DNA of 60,834 nucleotides from Candidatus Thermoflexus japonica. GTDB taxonomy: Bacteria > Chloroflexota > Anaerolineae > Thermoflexales > Thermoflexaceae. The notes beneath the pieces are model-generated. The model was not told the origin of the DNA. It saw only the letters and a list, made by a program, of their open reading frames with translations, and made no database searches. The first letter of the stretch is position 1. Each line of letters begins with the position of its first letter. The position numbers and the translations under genes were made by a program. The stretch spans positions 1 to 60,834 of the forward strand of contig BEHY01000007.1 in the NCBI GenBank assembly GCA_002898735.1, read 5' to 3'. This document shows positions 43,207 through 52,635 of this stretch, piece after piece.

Positions 43207-44481
43207 TCAGTATCCTTTCCACTTTGGCCACTGATCGGCGAACTTCCCTTTGAGATCAACCAGCTTCAGCAACTCGAATTTACCGTTTCGGATGATGTAG
43301 ATGCGCACCCGGCTGGTCGGGCGATGATCGTCCGGTGTATACGTCAATGAGGGGACACCGAGGCCGATATCCAGGTTCTGGAAGGACTCAATGGCCGCCT
43401 TGATCCCTGGACCGTTCAATTGCCCTGCGGCGTCAGCCTTCTTGAGGGCCTCGTAGAGCAGCATCACGTTCGCCCATGCCTGAACCGTGCGGATGGTTCG
43501 CTCCTTCAGGGCCGGGTTATATTTCTGGGCCGCCTCTTTCACTCGATCCATCCCGGGCACCTCCTCCCCATAGAAGGCGGTCACCGCAATGCCGATTACC
43601 CCTTCCGCCTGCGGCCCCAGCAGGCGCAGGAGCTCCTCTCCGAACCCCCAGTTGTTCACCAGATGATCTGCCTGCAAGCCCAGGGCCTTCGCGTCGCGAA
43701 TCGCCGTGGCCACCGATTGCGTGGTGTTTCCGTGCCAGATCACGTGAGGGTTGAACTCCTTCGCCGCCAGGACCTGGCTCTTGGCATCCAGGGCAGTCAG
43801 GGAGATGTCCTGATCTGGACCGATCTCGAAGCCCAGCATCTGGGCGAACTCCTTCAGAGCCTTGATCGGCGCGCTGCTATATGGCGTGGGGAAGGAATAG
43901 AACATCACAATGCGCGGCTTCTTGCCCGCCTCGCGTTCCGCCTTGAAGCGCTCATCCTTTAGCCAGACTTCCTCATACCACGCCAGGAGAGCGGCCCGCG
44001 CGTTCGTGGAGTAGTCGGAGGCTGCGAAGAAGTTATATGGGGTCTTGGAGGGGTCGGTCAATTCGCCGGAATAGGATGCGGAGATGTAGGGGATCTGGTC
44101 CTTAGCCACCGTGGGGGCCAGCGCCGAGGTGTCCCCTGTGCCCCAGCCCAGGACAGCGACCACCTTGTCGATATCGCGGTAGCGCTTGTAGAGGGTGATG
44201 GCCTCCGGCACCCGGTAGCCGTAGTCGTTCAGGATCAGCCGGATTCGCTTGCCGTTGACACCGCCGTGGTCGTTGATCCAGCGGATGGCATCCTGGATCC
44301 CGGCGGCATAATCCTTACCCACATCAGAGGTCGGCCCTGTGGTGTCCATGATGGCCCCGATGGGGATCTCCCCTGCGGGCGCCCGGGCCGCTGGGGTGGC
44401 CTGCGGCCCGCAACCGATGACGAGGACGAGCGTTGCCACCAGCGCAAGGATCGTGATCGCGACTCCTCCTGGCTTGATCAT
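43207..44481 (-). CDS. livK: Periplasmic-type substrate-binding lipoprotein of the HAAT/Liv family
   Basis: 424 residues. The signal ends in LVLVIGCGPQA, a lipobox with Cys at about 24. The mature protein is a type I periplasmic-binding fold: IPIGAIMDTTGPTSDVGKDY, GGVNGKRIRLILNDYGY, and AVLGWGTGDTSALAPTVAKD. The late segment LGVPSLTYTPDDHRPTSRVR is typical of Liv-type proteins that bind acids other than leucine. With acyl-CoA ligase genes in the operon, an organic-acid ligand is more likely than an amino acid. RBS AGGAGG. Confidence 0.9.
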   Translation of the reverse strand: MIKPGGVAITILALVATLVLVIGCGPQATPAARAPAGEIPIGAIMDTTGPTSDVGKDYAAGIQDAIRWINDHGGVNGKRIRLILNDYGYRVPEAITLYKRYRDIDKVVAVLGWGTGDTSALAPTVAKDQIPYISASYSGELTDPSKTPYNFFAASDYSTNARAALLAWYEEVWLKDERFKAEREAGKKPRIVMFYSFPTPYSSAPIKALKEFAQMLGFEIGPDQDISLTALDAKSQVLAAKEFNPHVIWHGNTTQSVATAIRDAKALGLQADHLVNNWGFGEELLRLLGPQAEGVIGIAVTAFYGEEVPGMDRVKEAAQKYNPALKERTIRTVQAWANVMLLYEALKKADAAGQLNGPGIKAAIESFQNLDIGLGVPSLTYTPDDHRPTSRVRIYIIRNGKFELLKLVDLKGKFADQWPKWKGY

Positions 44482-44500
44482 GGCTTCCTCCTGGTGTGGA

Positions 44501-45574
44501 CTATTCGTATGAGAACGGCCAGAGATGGATGTAGTTCTTGATCTGCCACCAGCGGTAGGCCAGGCCGTTTGGCTCGTAGAGCAGGAAGAGGATAATGGCC
44601 AGGCCGAAGGCGGCCTCCTTGACGAAGAGGAAAGAGGTCTCCAGGGATGGAAAGAACGGCGTCAGCCACGTCACGATGTTCCGCAGGGCTTCCATCACCA
44701 GGGTCATGAAGAGGGAGCCAAAGATCGTCCCATAATTGCTGCCCAGGCCACCGATAAGGATCACCCCCACCAGCCAGAGGGACCAGCTCCAGGTGAAATG
44801 CTCGGGGCTGACGGCATAAAGGTTGGCGATCCAGAAGGCGCCGGCCACCCCGCCGAAAACCCCCGCCATAAAGAAGGCCAGAAGCTTGTAAGCCACGATG
44901 TTGATCCCCAGGGCTTCGGCGGCGATATCATGGTCCCGGATCGCCATCCAGGCGCGGCCGATGCGGGTGCGCGCCAGGTTGGTCATCGCCAGCACGGATA
45001 GTGTGACCAGGGCGATCATCAGATAGTAAATGTCGCGATCGCTCTGGATCACCCATGGGCCGATGGAGAGGGTTCCCGGGGGTAAGGAGAAAGAATGCCC
45101 GCGCTCCCCGATGCGGCTCACATACTGGGTGATGATGAAATCCACTGTGATGAACTGAGCCGCCATGGTGGTCATGATGAGATAGAAGCCTTTCACCCGG
45201 GCGGAGGGCAGGCCGAAGAGCATAGACCACAGCCCGGCGACGATCATGGCCGCGAGGAAGGCCAGAGGATAGGGAACGTGATACTGGAGAACGAGGACCG
45301 CGCAGGTGTAGGCGCCGGCGGCGATGAAAGCGGCATGCCCGAGGGTGACCTGTCCGGTGTAGCCGATCAGGAGCTGCACCCCCATGGCGGAAAGGATCGT
45401 ATAACCGACCAGGTTGGCGAGGGAGAGCCAGTAAGGGGAAGCGATCTGGGGGAAGATCACGAACAGAAAGACCAGCAGGCCCCACATCCGGAGCTTTACA
45501 AACGTCGTCGGCCACAGGGCCTGATCCTGCCTGTAGGTCTGATAGAACACCCCGCTGGGAAGACGCATACGCAT
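44501..45574 (-). CDS. livM: LivM-type permease of the same importer
   Basis: 357 residues with about nine membrane helices. GYTGQVTLGHAAFIAAGAYT is the LivM signature. TRIGRAWMAIRDHDIAAEALGI is the cytoplasmic coupling loop that contacts the ATPases. The short soluble N-terminus MRMRLPSGVFYQTYRQDQAL is slightly longer than usual. It sits 20 bp after livK's start side in transcript order livH-livM-livK. Confidence 0.92.
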   Translation of the reverse strand: MRMRLPSGVFYQTYRQDQALWPTTFVKLRMWGLLVFLFVIFPQIASPYWLSLANLVGYTILSAMGVQLLIGYTGQVTLGHAAFIAAGAYTCAVLVLQYHVPYPLAFLAAMIVAGLWSMLFGLPSARVKGFYLIMTTMAAQFITVDFIITQYVSRIGERGHSFSLPPGTLSIGPWVIQSDRDIYYLMIALVTLSVLAMTNLARTRIGRAWMAIRDHDIAAEALGINIVAYKLLAFFMAGVFGGVAGAFWIANLYAVSPEHFTWSWSLWLVGVILIGGLGSNYGTIFGSLFMTLVMEALRNIVTWLTPFFPSLETSFLFVKEAAFGLAIILFLLYEPNGLAYRWWQIKNYIHLWPFSYE

Positions 45575-45720
45575 CGCCTGTGCTCCCTCCTGGTGAGCTT
45601 CGCCCCCATCGCGCTTTATCCCGACCGGATGAAGACCCTGTCGCCCCCTCTCCCTTCAGGGCATGCGGAAACAGATAAACGGCCACCTGCCCCCTGAATC
45701 CCCGGGGGGCGCTGTGCGAA

Positions 45721-46605
45721 TTACACCCGCTCGATCCGCACCCAGCCGAAGAGCCCATACGGCTTGATCAGAAGCATCAGGGTCATCACCACGAAGGGGA
45801 AGATCTCCTTCACTCCACCGGGGGTGAAACGATCCAGGTAGCCCCCGGCCAGATTCTGAAGGACCCCGATGATTATCCCTCCGACGATCGCCCCGGGGAT
45901 CGAGTTCAGGCCGCCCAGGACCACGGCTGGAAGCACCAGGAGGCCCAGGTAGCCCACCGAGATGTTGACCCCATTGATATTGCCCAGCAGCGAACCTCCC
46001 ACCCCGGCGGCCATGAACGCGATGGCCCAGGCAGCGGCGTAAACGAACTTCGGGCTGATCCCCAGGGACATCGCCGCCATCTCATCATCGGCCATCGCCT
46101 GCATGGCCAGGCCCCACCGGGTGTAGCGGAAGAAGGCCGCCAGGATCCCCAGCAGCGCCAGGGCGGCGATGAAGCTCCATAAATAAACCTGGCCGATCAC
46201 CACGGGGCCCAGCCGGACCGGTTCGTAGGGGAAGACAGGGGGGTGGAAGACTCGCGTGTCGGTTCCCCAGATCAGCTCGATGAGGCCCCGGAAGAAGAAC
46301 GAGAGCCCCACGGTGACCATAATGATCGTCAGCACCGGCTCTCCGATCAGACGGCGCAGGAAAATCCGCTCCGTCAGGATCCCCAGGATGGCGCCGATGA
46401 TCAGGGTGGCCAGCAGGGCCAGCGGGAAGGGAAGCCCCCACGTATAGAATGTGAGGGAGACATAGGCCCCGATCAGGGTGAGCTCTCCCATGGCCAGGTT
46501 GAGGACCCCCGAGCACTTGTAGATCAGCACCCAGCCCAGGGCCACCAGGGCGTAGATGCTGCCCACCATAATCCCGGTCAGGACGAGTTGGAGAAAGGTC
46601 TCCAT
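45721..46605 (-). CDS. livH: LivH-type permease of the same importer
   Basis: 294 residues, about eight helices. GIMVGSIYALVALGWVLIYKC and GVLNLAMGELTLIGAYVSL are the LivH N-terminal signature, and RWGLAMQAMADDEMAAMSLGI is the coupling loop. GGLNSIPGAIVGGIIIGVLQ is conserved near the end. The 146-bp gap to livM contains only a GC-rich hairpin. The ribosome site is weak. Confidence 0.92.
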   Translation of the reverse strand: METFLQLVLTGIMVGSIYALVALGWVLIYKCSGVLNLAMGELTLIGAYVSLTFYTWGLPFPLALLATLIIGAILGILTERIFLRRLIGEPVLTIIMVTVGLSFFFRGLIELIWGTDTRVFHPPVFPYEPVRLGPVVIGQVYLWSFIAALALLGILAAFFRYTRWGLAMQAMADDEMAAMSLGISPKFVYAAAWAIAFMAAGVGGSLLGNINGVNISVGYLGLLVLPAVVLGGLNSIPGAIVGGIIIGVLQNLAGGYLDRFTPGGVKEIFPFVVMTLMLLIKPYGLFGWVRIERV

Positions 46606-46676
46606 CCCGATCGCCCCCAGATCCTGTAGTCTATCAACGGTTTGAAGCGGAAGAAGCAGCCCGGGGATGTTTCCCC

Positions 46677-47480
46677 TCAGCCCGATGAAGCCGTCGGCCA
46701 GCGGGGAGGCCGTTTCTCGAGGAAGGCGCAGATTCCTTCCTGGGCCTCCGCCATCGTCGCGTTCAGGGACATGACCTCTTTGGCATAGGCATAGGCCTGG
46801 GGCTGGGGCATCTCCAGCTGGCGATAAAAGGCCTGTTTGCCCAGACCGATCACCGAAGGGCTGGCCGCTGCGATCTTCTCCGCCAGAGCGCGGGTCTCTG
46901 TCTCCAGGGCTTCCCGGGGCACGACCCGGTTCACCAGCCCATAAAGGAGGGCCTCATGGGCGGAGATCGGCTCCCCGGTGAGCAGCATTTCCATCACCTT
47001 CTTGCGAGGAAGGTTTCGGCTCACCGCCACCATGGGGGTGGAGCAGAACAACCCGATCTTCACGCCCGGGGTGGCGAATCGAGCGTCCTCGGAGGCCACA
47101 GCCAGGTCGCAGGTGGCTACGAGCTGGCAGCCAGCGGCGGTCGCCATGCCATGAACCTGAGCGATGACCGGCTGAGGGATGGACTGGATGGTCTCCATCA
47201 GACGGGTGCAGACCTCAAAAACATAGCGGTAGAAATCCGGAGGACGATCGAGCAGCTCGTTGAGGTCATGGCCAGCGCAGAAAGCCGGCCCATTGCCGCA
47301 GAGGATGACCACAGCGATCGACCGGTCCGCTCCGATGGCCTGGAAGCACCCGGTCAGCTCCAGCATGAGGGCCACGGAGAGGGCGTTGCGTTTCTCCGGA
47401 CGATTCATGGTCACATACGCGATGGGACCGTCCGCCTGAAAGAGGATGTGCTGATAAACATGGACTGCCGCCGCTGCCAT
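46677..47480 (-). CDS. Enoyl-CoA hydratase/isomerase-family protein (ECHDC3-like)
   Basis: 267 residues of crotonase fold. The CoA-oxyanion motifs are GPAFCAGHDLNELLD and VHGMATAAGCQLVATCDLAV. The segment GVKIGLFCSTPMVAVSRNLP matches the ECHDC3-like branch, in which the usual pair of catalytic Glu residues is not conserved, so hydratase activity is uncertain. It lies between the acyl-CoA synthetase and livH, suggesting action on the imported and activated acid. RBS AGGAGGAGGG. Confidence 0.87.
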   Translation of the reverse strand: MAAAAVHVYQHILFQADGPIAYVTMNRPEKRNALSVALMLELTGCFQAIGADRSIAVVILCGNGPAFCAGHDLNELLDRPPDFYRYVFEVCTRLMETIQSIPQPVIAQVHGMATAAGCQLVATCDLAVASEDARFATPGVKIGLFCSTPMVAVSRNLPRKKVMEMLLTGEPISAHEALLYGLVNRVVPREALETETRALAEKIAAASPSVIGLGKQAFYRQLEMPQPQAYAYAKEVMSLNATMAEAQEGICAFLEKRPPRWPTASSG

Positions 47481-47602
47481 GGGCCCCTCCTCCTGAAGAG
47501 CCAGCCTGGACAGGCACCGTGAGCACCGCTTTCCCGATTGCAGGCACCGGGTCGGGGGATCGGGGAGCGAACGGCCTTGTCACCGGCCCCATCGCTCCTG
47601 CA

Positions 47603-49609
47603 TTATTCCTCCGCCCCCTGTATGACCAGAGCCCTCGCCCCCTCCACAGGCGTCCACGCCGGAATCGGCTCCATGTCCACAATGCGCAGATCCGCCCGGA
47701 TCTCGTTTACTGTGCCGTCTTCATAGGTGATCGTGGTTTCGAAGTGAACTTCGTGGGCGGAGGGATCATAGAGAGCCTGGACGATTGGCTGGTATCGTTG
47801 CAGCAGGAAAGCTCGACGGAGCTTGCGCGTGCGGGTGAGCTCCTGATCGTCAGCGTCGAATTCTTTAAACAGGTTCACAAAGCGGACGATCCGGGCGGGC
47901 TCCGGCAGGCTGGCGTTGACGCGGCGGATCTGGCTGGCCACCAGGTCATAAACTTCCGGCTTCTGGGAGAGCTCCTGGTAGCTGGTGTAGGGGATCCGTC
48001 GGGCCTCTGCCCATTTGCCCACCACGTTGTAATCGATGCAGATCACGGCGGTGACATAAGGCAGCTCATGGCCGATGACCCATGCATCCTTGATGTAAGG
48101 GCTGAATTTCAGGCGGGTCTCGATGTATTGCGGCGAGAAGGGCCGGCCGTCCCGCAGGGTCATCACATCCTTCGAACGATCGAAGACCACCAGATGGCCG
48201 TCCTCGTCGATAAACCCCCGGTCCCCGGAGTGCAGCCATCCATCCCGCAGAGCCTCCGCCGTCGCCTCCGGGTTTTTGTAATAGCCCTGGAACACGCAGG
48301 GGCTGCGGGCCAGGATCTCTCCCTCCGGCGAGATCCGGATCTCCGTCTCCGGGATCGGCTTGCCGACGGTATCGAACTTGATATCGTCGTCCCGGTGGAG
48401 CACCGAGATCCCGGCGATCTCCGTCTGGCCGTAGATCTGCTTGAGGTTCACGCCCAGGGCGTGATAAAACCGGAAATGATCCGGCCCCATCGCGGCCCCG
48501 CCGGTGTAGGCGTAGCGCACCCGGGCCAGCCCCAGGCGATCCCGCACCGGGCGGAAGACCAGCCAGTAGGCGAACCACCCCATCAGCCGCTCCAGGGGCG
48601 TCGGCTTTTGCCGGGCGAACTTCCGGTCCGCCAGCCGGTAACCGATCGCCATCCCCAGCTCGAAAACCTTACGTTTCAACCATGGGGAATCCGCGTGCAG
48701 GACCTGAATCGCGCGGACCATCTGTTCCCAGACCCGGGGTGGCGAGAAGATGATATGGGGAGCGATCTCCCGCAGATCATGCCATGCGGTCTCCGGCTCC
48801 TCCGGGAAGTTCAGGGTGAACCCGGCCAGGATCCCGCTGGAGACCGACATCATCTGCTCGCCGATCCAGGCGAAAGGCAGGAAGGAGACATATTCATCGT
48901 CCTCGTAATAGGGGTCCACCCGCATCAGGTTCTGGCCCATCTTGAGGAGGTTGTAATGAGAGAGAAGGGCACCCTTCGGCTTTCCAGTCGTTCCGGAAGT
49001 GTAGAAGAGCAGCGCGATGTCATCCCCATGGCCCTGGGCGATCAGCTCCTCAAAGCGGGTGGGGTCCTCCCGCTCAAGCTCCCGGCCGAGGCGCATGACC
49101 TCCGTCAGAGGCATCAGCATGGGGTCGTGATAATTGCGCATCCCCTTGGGGTCATCCCAGAAGATCCACTCGATTTTGGGGCACCGATCCCGGATCGCGA
49201 GGATCTTATCCACCTCCTCCTGGGTTTCGCAAATCACAAAGCGGGCATCGCTATGGTCCAGAATATACGCGATTTCGTCCGGCAGGCTGTCCTGATACAA
49301 CCAGACGGCCACCCCGCCCACGCAGAGGGCCGCCATCTCCGACCCCAGGCCTTCCGGCCGGTTGTCGCCGATCAGGGCCACTTTATCCCCCTGACGCAGC
49401 CCCAGCCGGTAGAAGCCCAGGGCCAGGGCCTTCACCCGATCCAGATAGTCCGCCCAGGTGTAAGAGCGCCAGATCCCGAACTCCTTCTCCCGCATGGCGA
49501 CCTTCCGGTCGCCGTATTCTTTCGCCGTGCGGACCAGCTGTTTCGGGATGGTGAGATCCCTGGTGATCTCGATCTCCAGGGCCCGGCATTGCTTACCGCC
49601 GCGTCGCAT
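47603..49609 (-). CDS. Long-chain-type acyl-CoA synthetase (AMP-forming)
   Basis: 668 residues. The ATP loop is ALLFYTSGTTGKPKGALLSH (about residue 215), followed by YGQTEIAGISVL, GWLHSGDRGFIDEDGHL and DRSKDVMTLRDGRPFSPQYI; the length and the large C-terminal domain match FadD15/bubblegum-type ligases. It forms acyl-AMP, then acyl-CoA. It overlaps livG by 17 bp, so the two are translationally linked, tying activation of the substrate to its import. Confidence 0.92.
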   Translation of the reverse strand: MRRGGKQCRALEIEITRDLTIPKQLVRTAKEYGDRKVAMREKEFGIWRSYTWADYLDRVKALALGFYRLGLRQGDKVALIGDNRPEGLGSEMAALCVGGVAVWLYQDSLPDEIAYILDHSDARFVICETQEEVDKILAIRDRCPKIEWIFWDDPKGMRNYHDPMLMPLTEVMRLGRELEREDPTRFEELIAQGHGDDIALLFYTSGTTGKPKGALLSHYNLLKMGQNLMRVDPYYEDDEYVSFLPFAWIGEQMMSVSSGILAGFTLNFPEEPETAWHDLREIAPHIIFSPPRVWEQMVRAIQVLHADSPWLKRKVFELGMAIGYRLADRKFARQKPTPLERLMGWFAYWLVFRPVRDRLGLARVRYAYTGGAAMGPDHFRFYHALGVNLKQIYGQTEIAGISVLHRDDDIKFDTVGKPIPETEIRISPEGEILARSPCVFQGYYKNPEATAEALRDGWLHSGDRGFIDEDGHLVVFDRSKDVMTLRDGRPFSPQYIETRLKFSPYIKDAWVIGHELPYVTAVICIDYNVVGKWAEARRIPYTSYQELSQKPEVYDLVASQIRRVNASLPEPARIVRFVNLFKEFDADDQELTRTRKLRRAFLLQRYQPIVQALYDPSAHEVHFETTITYEDGTVNEIRADLRIVDMEPIPAWTPVEGARALVIQGAEE

Positions 49610-50396
49610 AGGCCGCCTCCTCCCCGAGGTAGGCCTGGATCACCACGGGGTTGTTCTGGATTTCCTCCGGAGGCCCTTCGGCGATCTTGTTGCCGAAGTT
49701 GAGCACAGCCACGCGGTGGGAAAGATCCATCACCACCCCCATATCGTGTTCCACCAGCACACAGGTCACGCCCCAGCGGGGATTCTCGTTGATCTCCAGG
49801 ATAAAGCGAGCCATATCTTCCACTTCCTCAAGGTTCAATCCAGCCATGGGTTCATCCAGGAGCAGGAGGCGAGGCTCGAGAGCGAGGGCGCGAGCGAGGT
49901 CCACTCGTTTCTGAAGCCCATAGGGAAGCATTCCCACCACCCGGTGCCGCAGGTGACCGATCTCCAGCAAATCGAGGATCTCTTCTTCGATAAAGGCCCG
50001 GTGAGCCAGCTCCTCCCATTCCGCTCGACCCCAGTAGATGAGAGCGTCCAGGAGATTGGTCTTCATATGGATATGGCGGCCCAGGCGGACGTTATCGAGG
50101 ACGGTCATGTTTTTGAACAGCTCGGTCTTCTGGAAAGTGCGGGCGATGCCCATACGGGCCCGTCGGTGAGCAGGGAGCCGGGTGATATCCTGACCGTTGA
50201 ACAGGATGCGGCCGCGCTGAGGACGATAGAGGCCATTGATGCAATTCAGGAGGCTGGTCTTGCCAGCGCCGTTGGGGCCGATAATGGAGAAGATCTCGCC
50301 GTGACGCACCGCAAGGGAGACCCCGTTCAGGGCCATCACCCCGCCAAACGTTAAAAAAATACCCTCGACCTGCAGGATGACCGGAGGGGAATCCAT
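49593..50396 (-). CDS. livG: LivG-type ABC ATPase of the importer
   Basis: About 267 residues. Walker A is IGPNGAGKTSLLNCINGLYR, Walker B LLLLDEPMAGLNLEEVEDMA and switch LVEHDMGVVMDLSHRVAVL, the LivG pattern. GIARTFQKTELFKNMTVLDN is the Q-loop region. It is the first gene of the operon, under the minus-strand promoter at 50467-50495. Start 50396 is chosen for AAGGGAGCG upstream and for the family's usual N-terminus. Confidence 0.92.
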   Translation of the reverse strand: MDSPPVILQVEGIFLTFGGVMALNGVSLAVRHGEIFSIIGPNGAGKTSLLNCINGLYRPQRGRILFNGQDITRLPAHRRARMGIARTFQKTELFKNMTVLDNVRLGRHIHMKTNLLDALIYWGRAEWEELAHRAFIEEEILDLLEIGHLRHRVVGMLPYGLQKRVDLARALALEPRLLLLDEPMAGLNLEEVEDMARFILEINENPRWGVTCVLVEHDMGVVMDLSHRVAVLNFGNKIAEGPPEEIQNNPVVIQAYLGEEAAYATRR

Positions 50397-50450
50397 CGCA
50401 TTCGCTCCCTTCGCCAGGGAGGGGGTTCCCTGGGCAATGGGAGAACCCTG

Positions 50451-50495
50451 GCCCAATTTGGGAACCATTTTAGTAAGCAGACGTTCGTTTGTCAA
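50451..50495 (-). promoter_or_regulatory. Near-consensus promoter of the liv/acyl-CoA operon with a palindrome at the start site
   Basis: On the minus strand TTGACA (50495-50490), a 17-bp spacer and TAAAAT (50472-50467) make one of the best promoters in the window. Just downstream, around the predicted start, CCCAAATTGGG (about 50453-50463) is an 11-bp palindrome, a candidate operator. The leader to livG can form a GGTTCTCCC/GGGAACC hairpin. Confidence 0.8.
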
Positions 50496-50738
50496 ATCAT
50501 TTCACCAATTTTAAGCGGGCTTCATTCATCAAATTCTGGGGAGGGCAAGATGGCCTCTCCCCCTCCTCCCGGACGGCAGAGCCGTGGGGGGAGGGGGAAA
50601 TCCCCTTAAGATGGGTGAGGCGAGAATGGGGGGATATCAACAGAGACAGTGCGAGTGCCTGTGGAATCTCTCGGATGTTGCGGGGGAAGGTGAAACCCGT
50701 CATCCTCAGGGATAAAGACCCGGAACTCCTGCAGGGAT

Positions 50739-50850
50739 TTGCCTTTCATGCGGAGTTCGATTATGATAGAGGCGATGGCGCTGCCGGTTTTGCGGCAGGG
50801 GCTTTTCGAAAGAGGGCGCTCTCCGTAAGCCGGGAGGGCGCCCTTTTAAC
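50739..50850 (+). promoter_or_regulatory. Promoter and attenuator-like hairpin upstream of slyD
   Basis: TTGCCT at 50739-50744, 17 bp, then TATGAT at 50762-50767. The transcript would soon meet a strong stem, AGGGCGC/GCGCCCT extended by CTCC/GGAG (about 50814-50846), followed by TTTTAACTTT, and then the gene's ribosome site. A terminator-like hairpin within a short leader suggests attenuation. The remaining part of 50397-50869 has only a GC hairpin near 50562-50600. Confidence 0.55.
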
Positions 50851-50869
50851 TTTCATGGAGGTTGGACCC

Positions 50870-51352
50870 ATGCTGCAAGAGCGTCTGACTGTTCAGGACA
50901 ATATGGTGGTGACCCTGGCCTATACCCTCCGCCTGAAGGACGGTCGGGTCGTGGAGTCTTCCGAAGAGAGCGAACCCATCACCTTTATTCAGGGCGCCGG
51001 GGAGATCCTCCCCGCCCTGGAGGAAGCCCTCTACGGGATGGCGGTGGGGGAGGAGAAGGAGGTCTGGCTGGCGCCTGAGGACGCCTATGGTCCCCGACGG
51101 GCGGATGCCTACCAGGTGGTCCCCCGCAGTGAGTTCCCGGAGGATTTCCCCCTGGCTCCAGGCGTCGGGCTATATGTCTACACGGAGACCGGCGAGGCCT
51201 TCCCGGCTTATATCGCCGAGGTCGGCCCGGATACCGTGACCCTGGACTTCAATCATCCGCTGGCCGGGGAGGAGCTCCACTTCACGGTGAAGATCCTGGC
51301 CCTGCGCCCCGCGACCCCGGAGGAGCTGGAGCACGGCCATCCCCACGACTGA
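50870..51352 (+). CDS. FKBP-type peptidyl-prolyl isomerase, SlyD-like
   Basis: 160 residues. VVTLAYTLRLKDGRVVESSE and FIQGAGEILPALEEALYGMA are the FKBP half-barrel, and EVWLAPEDAYGPRRADAYQVV starts the inserted-flap chaperone domain typical of SlyD. LDFNHPLAGEELHFTVKI is the conserved closing strand. The C-terminus HGHPHD is a short metal-binding tail. It catalyses proline isomerisation and helps folding in the cytoplasm. Start 50870 follows GGAGGTTGG. Confidence 0.93.
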   Translation: MLQERLTVQDNMVVTLAYTLRLKDGRVVESSEESEPITFIQGAGEILPALEEALYGMAVGEEKEVWLAPEDAYGPRRADAYQVVPRSEFPEDFPLAPGVGLYVYTETGEAFPAYIAEVGPDTVTLDFNHPLAGEELHFTVKILALRPATPEELEHGHPHD

Positions 51353-51819
51353 GGCGCGGGATTGTGTCTTTCATCGGGGGCCTGACCGGGCGCCTTCCAG
51401 CGTCCGGCCAGGCCCCCGAACTTCCCCGGACATCGCTCGCTGGCAGGAACCCTGAATCGTTCTGAAAGCCCCCAGGTGGATCCAGCCAGAATATCATCGG
51501 GCAAAGCCCCGCTGGTTGCTCCCGGCGGGTGCCCTTCTTGCCTTCCCCGCCGCTCCAGAGGCCATCGGGAAGCCGTGGGGTGGCTCCAGGCATCCTGCTT
51601 GCGCTTACGGTGCGGAGATGGCACCGGATCGCCGCGTGAAATCATCGCGTTCCCTTCATCGGGAGAAGAAAGGCCCCGGGTTGCCCCTCGCGCTAAAATA
51701 TTCAGGGTAAAGATCCAGCGGTCTGTTTCTGCTCCGTGGTCCGTAAAGATGGAACTCTCAGGGGCTGGGCCGGGCCCTGGGCTCCGGTCAGCCCCCCATC
51801 CTGATGGTGGATCCGCGGC
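51353..51819. other. 467-bp intergenic region with two GC hairpins
   Basis: A long hairpin at 51376-51417 (GGGGGCCTG/CAGGCCCCC with inner CCGG/CCGG) lies just after slyD and may terminate it, though no T run follows. A second, GGGGCTG/CAGCCCC, is near 51769-51806, ahead of the MoeB-like gene. The frames through this region read as shadow sequence. I recognise no RNA gene. Confidence 0.5.
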
Positions 51820-52629
51820 ATGGTCTTCTCGCTCAGCGAATCCCAGATCCGTCGCTATGCCCGGCACATCGTGTTGCCCGGAGTGGGGGGGCGGGGGCAA
51901 CGCCAGCTCCTCCGGAGCCGGGTTCTGATCATCGGCGCAGGCGGCCTGGGTTGCCCCATCGCCCTCTACCTCGCCGCTGCGGGCGTGGGCACCATCGGGA
52001 TCATCGATGAGGATGTGGTGGATCTCAGCAACCTCCAGCGGCAGGTCCTTTTCCGAACCGAGGATGTGGGCCGCCCGAAGGCCGAGGTCGCCCGGGAGCG
52101 GCTTCAGGCCCTCAACCCGGATGTCACGGTCATCCCTTACGTGGAACGGTTCACGGCGGCCAGCGCGCGCCGGCTGGTGGCGGAATACGATCTGATCCTG
52201 GACGGAAGCGATAACTTCCCCACCAAATACCTGGCCAGCGATGTCTGTGTCTGGGAGGGCAAACCGCTGATCTGGGGGGCCATCTTCCAGTATGACGGCC
52301 AGATCGGCATGGTGCCTCCGGGAGGACGGCCATGCTATCGCTGTCTTCTGCCCACCCCACCGCCTCCCGATCTGGTGCCGGATTGTCAGCAGGCCGGCGT
52401 CTTCGGGGCGTTGCCCGGGATCATCGGCGCGATGCAGGCCCTGGAGGCGCTGAAGTGGTTGCTGGGCCTGGGTACATCCCTGGCCGGCCGTCTCCTCGCC
52501 TTCGACGGGCTGCGCGCGGAATGGCTGGCGGTCCAGGTGGAGCGCCGTCCGGATTGCCCGGTGTGCGGCGATCATCCGACGATCTTCGAGCCTATCGATT
52601 ACGAGGCGTTCTGCGGGATCTCTCGCTGA
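51820..52629 (+). CDS. MoeB/ThiF/HesA-type E1-like adenylyltransferase
   Basis: 269 residues. The ATP-binding loop is VLIIGAGGLGCPIALYLAAA (about 35-54), followed by the conserved DEDVVDLSNLQRQVLF segment. Zinc ligands are CYRC (about 169) and CPVC (about 247). The catalytic-type Cys is in PDCQQAGVFGALPGI. It adenylates the C-terminal Gly-Gly of a ubiquitin-like sulfur carrier (MoaD, ThiS or a thermophile homologue) for molybdopterin, thiamine or tRNA thiolation; the partner is not in the window. No rhodanese domain is fused. Confidence 0.9.
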   Translation: MVFSLSESQIRRYARHIVLPGVGGRGQRQLLRSRVLIIGAGGLGCPIALYLAAAGVGTIGIIDEDVVDLSNLQRQVLFRTEDVGRPKAEVARERLQALNPDVTVIPYVERFTAASARRLVAEYDLILDGSDNFPTKYLASDVCVWEGKPLIWGAIFQYDGQIGMVPPGGRPCYRCLLPTPPPPDLVPDCQQAGVFGALPGIIGAMQALEALKWLLGLGTSLAGRLLAFDGLRAEWLAVQVERRPDCPVCGDHPTIFEPIDYEAFCGISR

Positions 52630-52635
52630 TTTTCC

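Noticed and set aside
51253..52575. 440-codon minus-strand frame opposite the MoeB-like gene
   Set aside because: Shadow of the E1-like enzyme and of intergenic DNA, with no motif or ribosome site.
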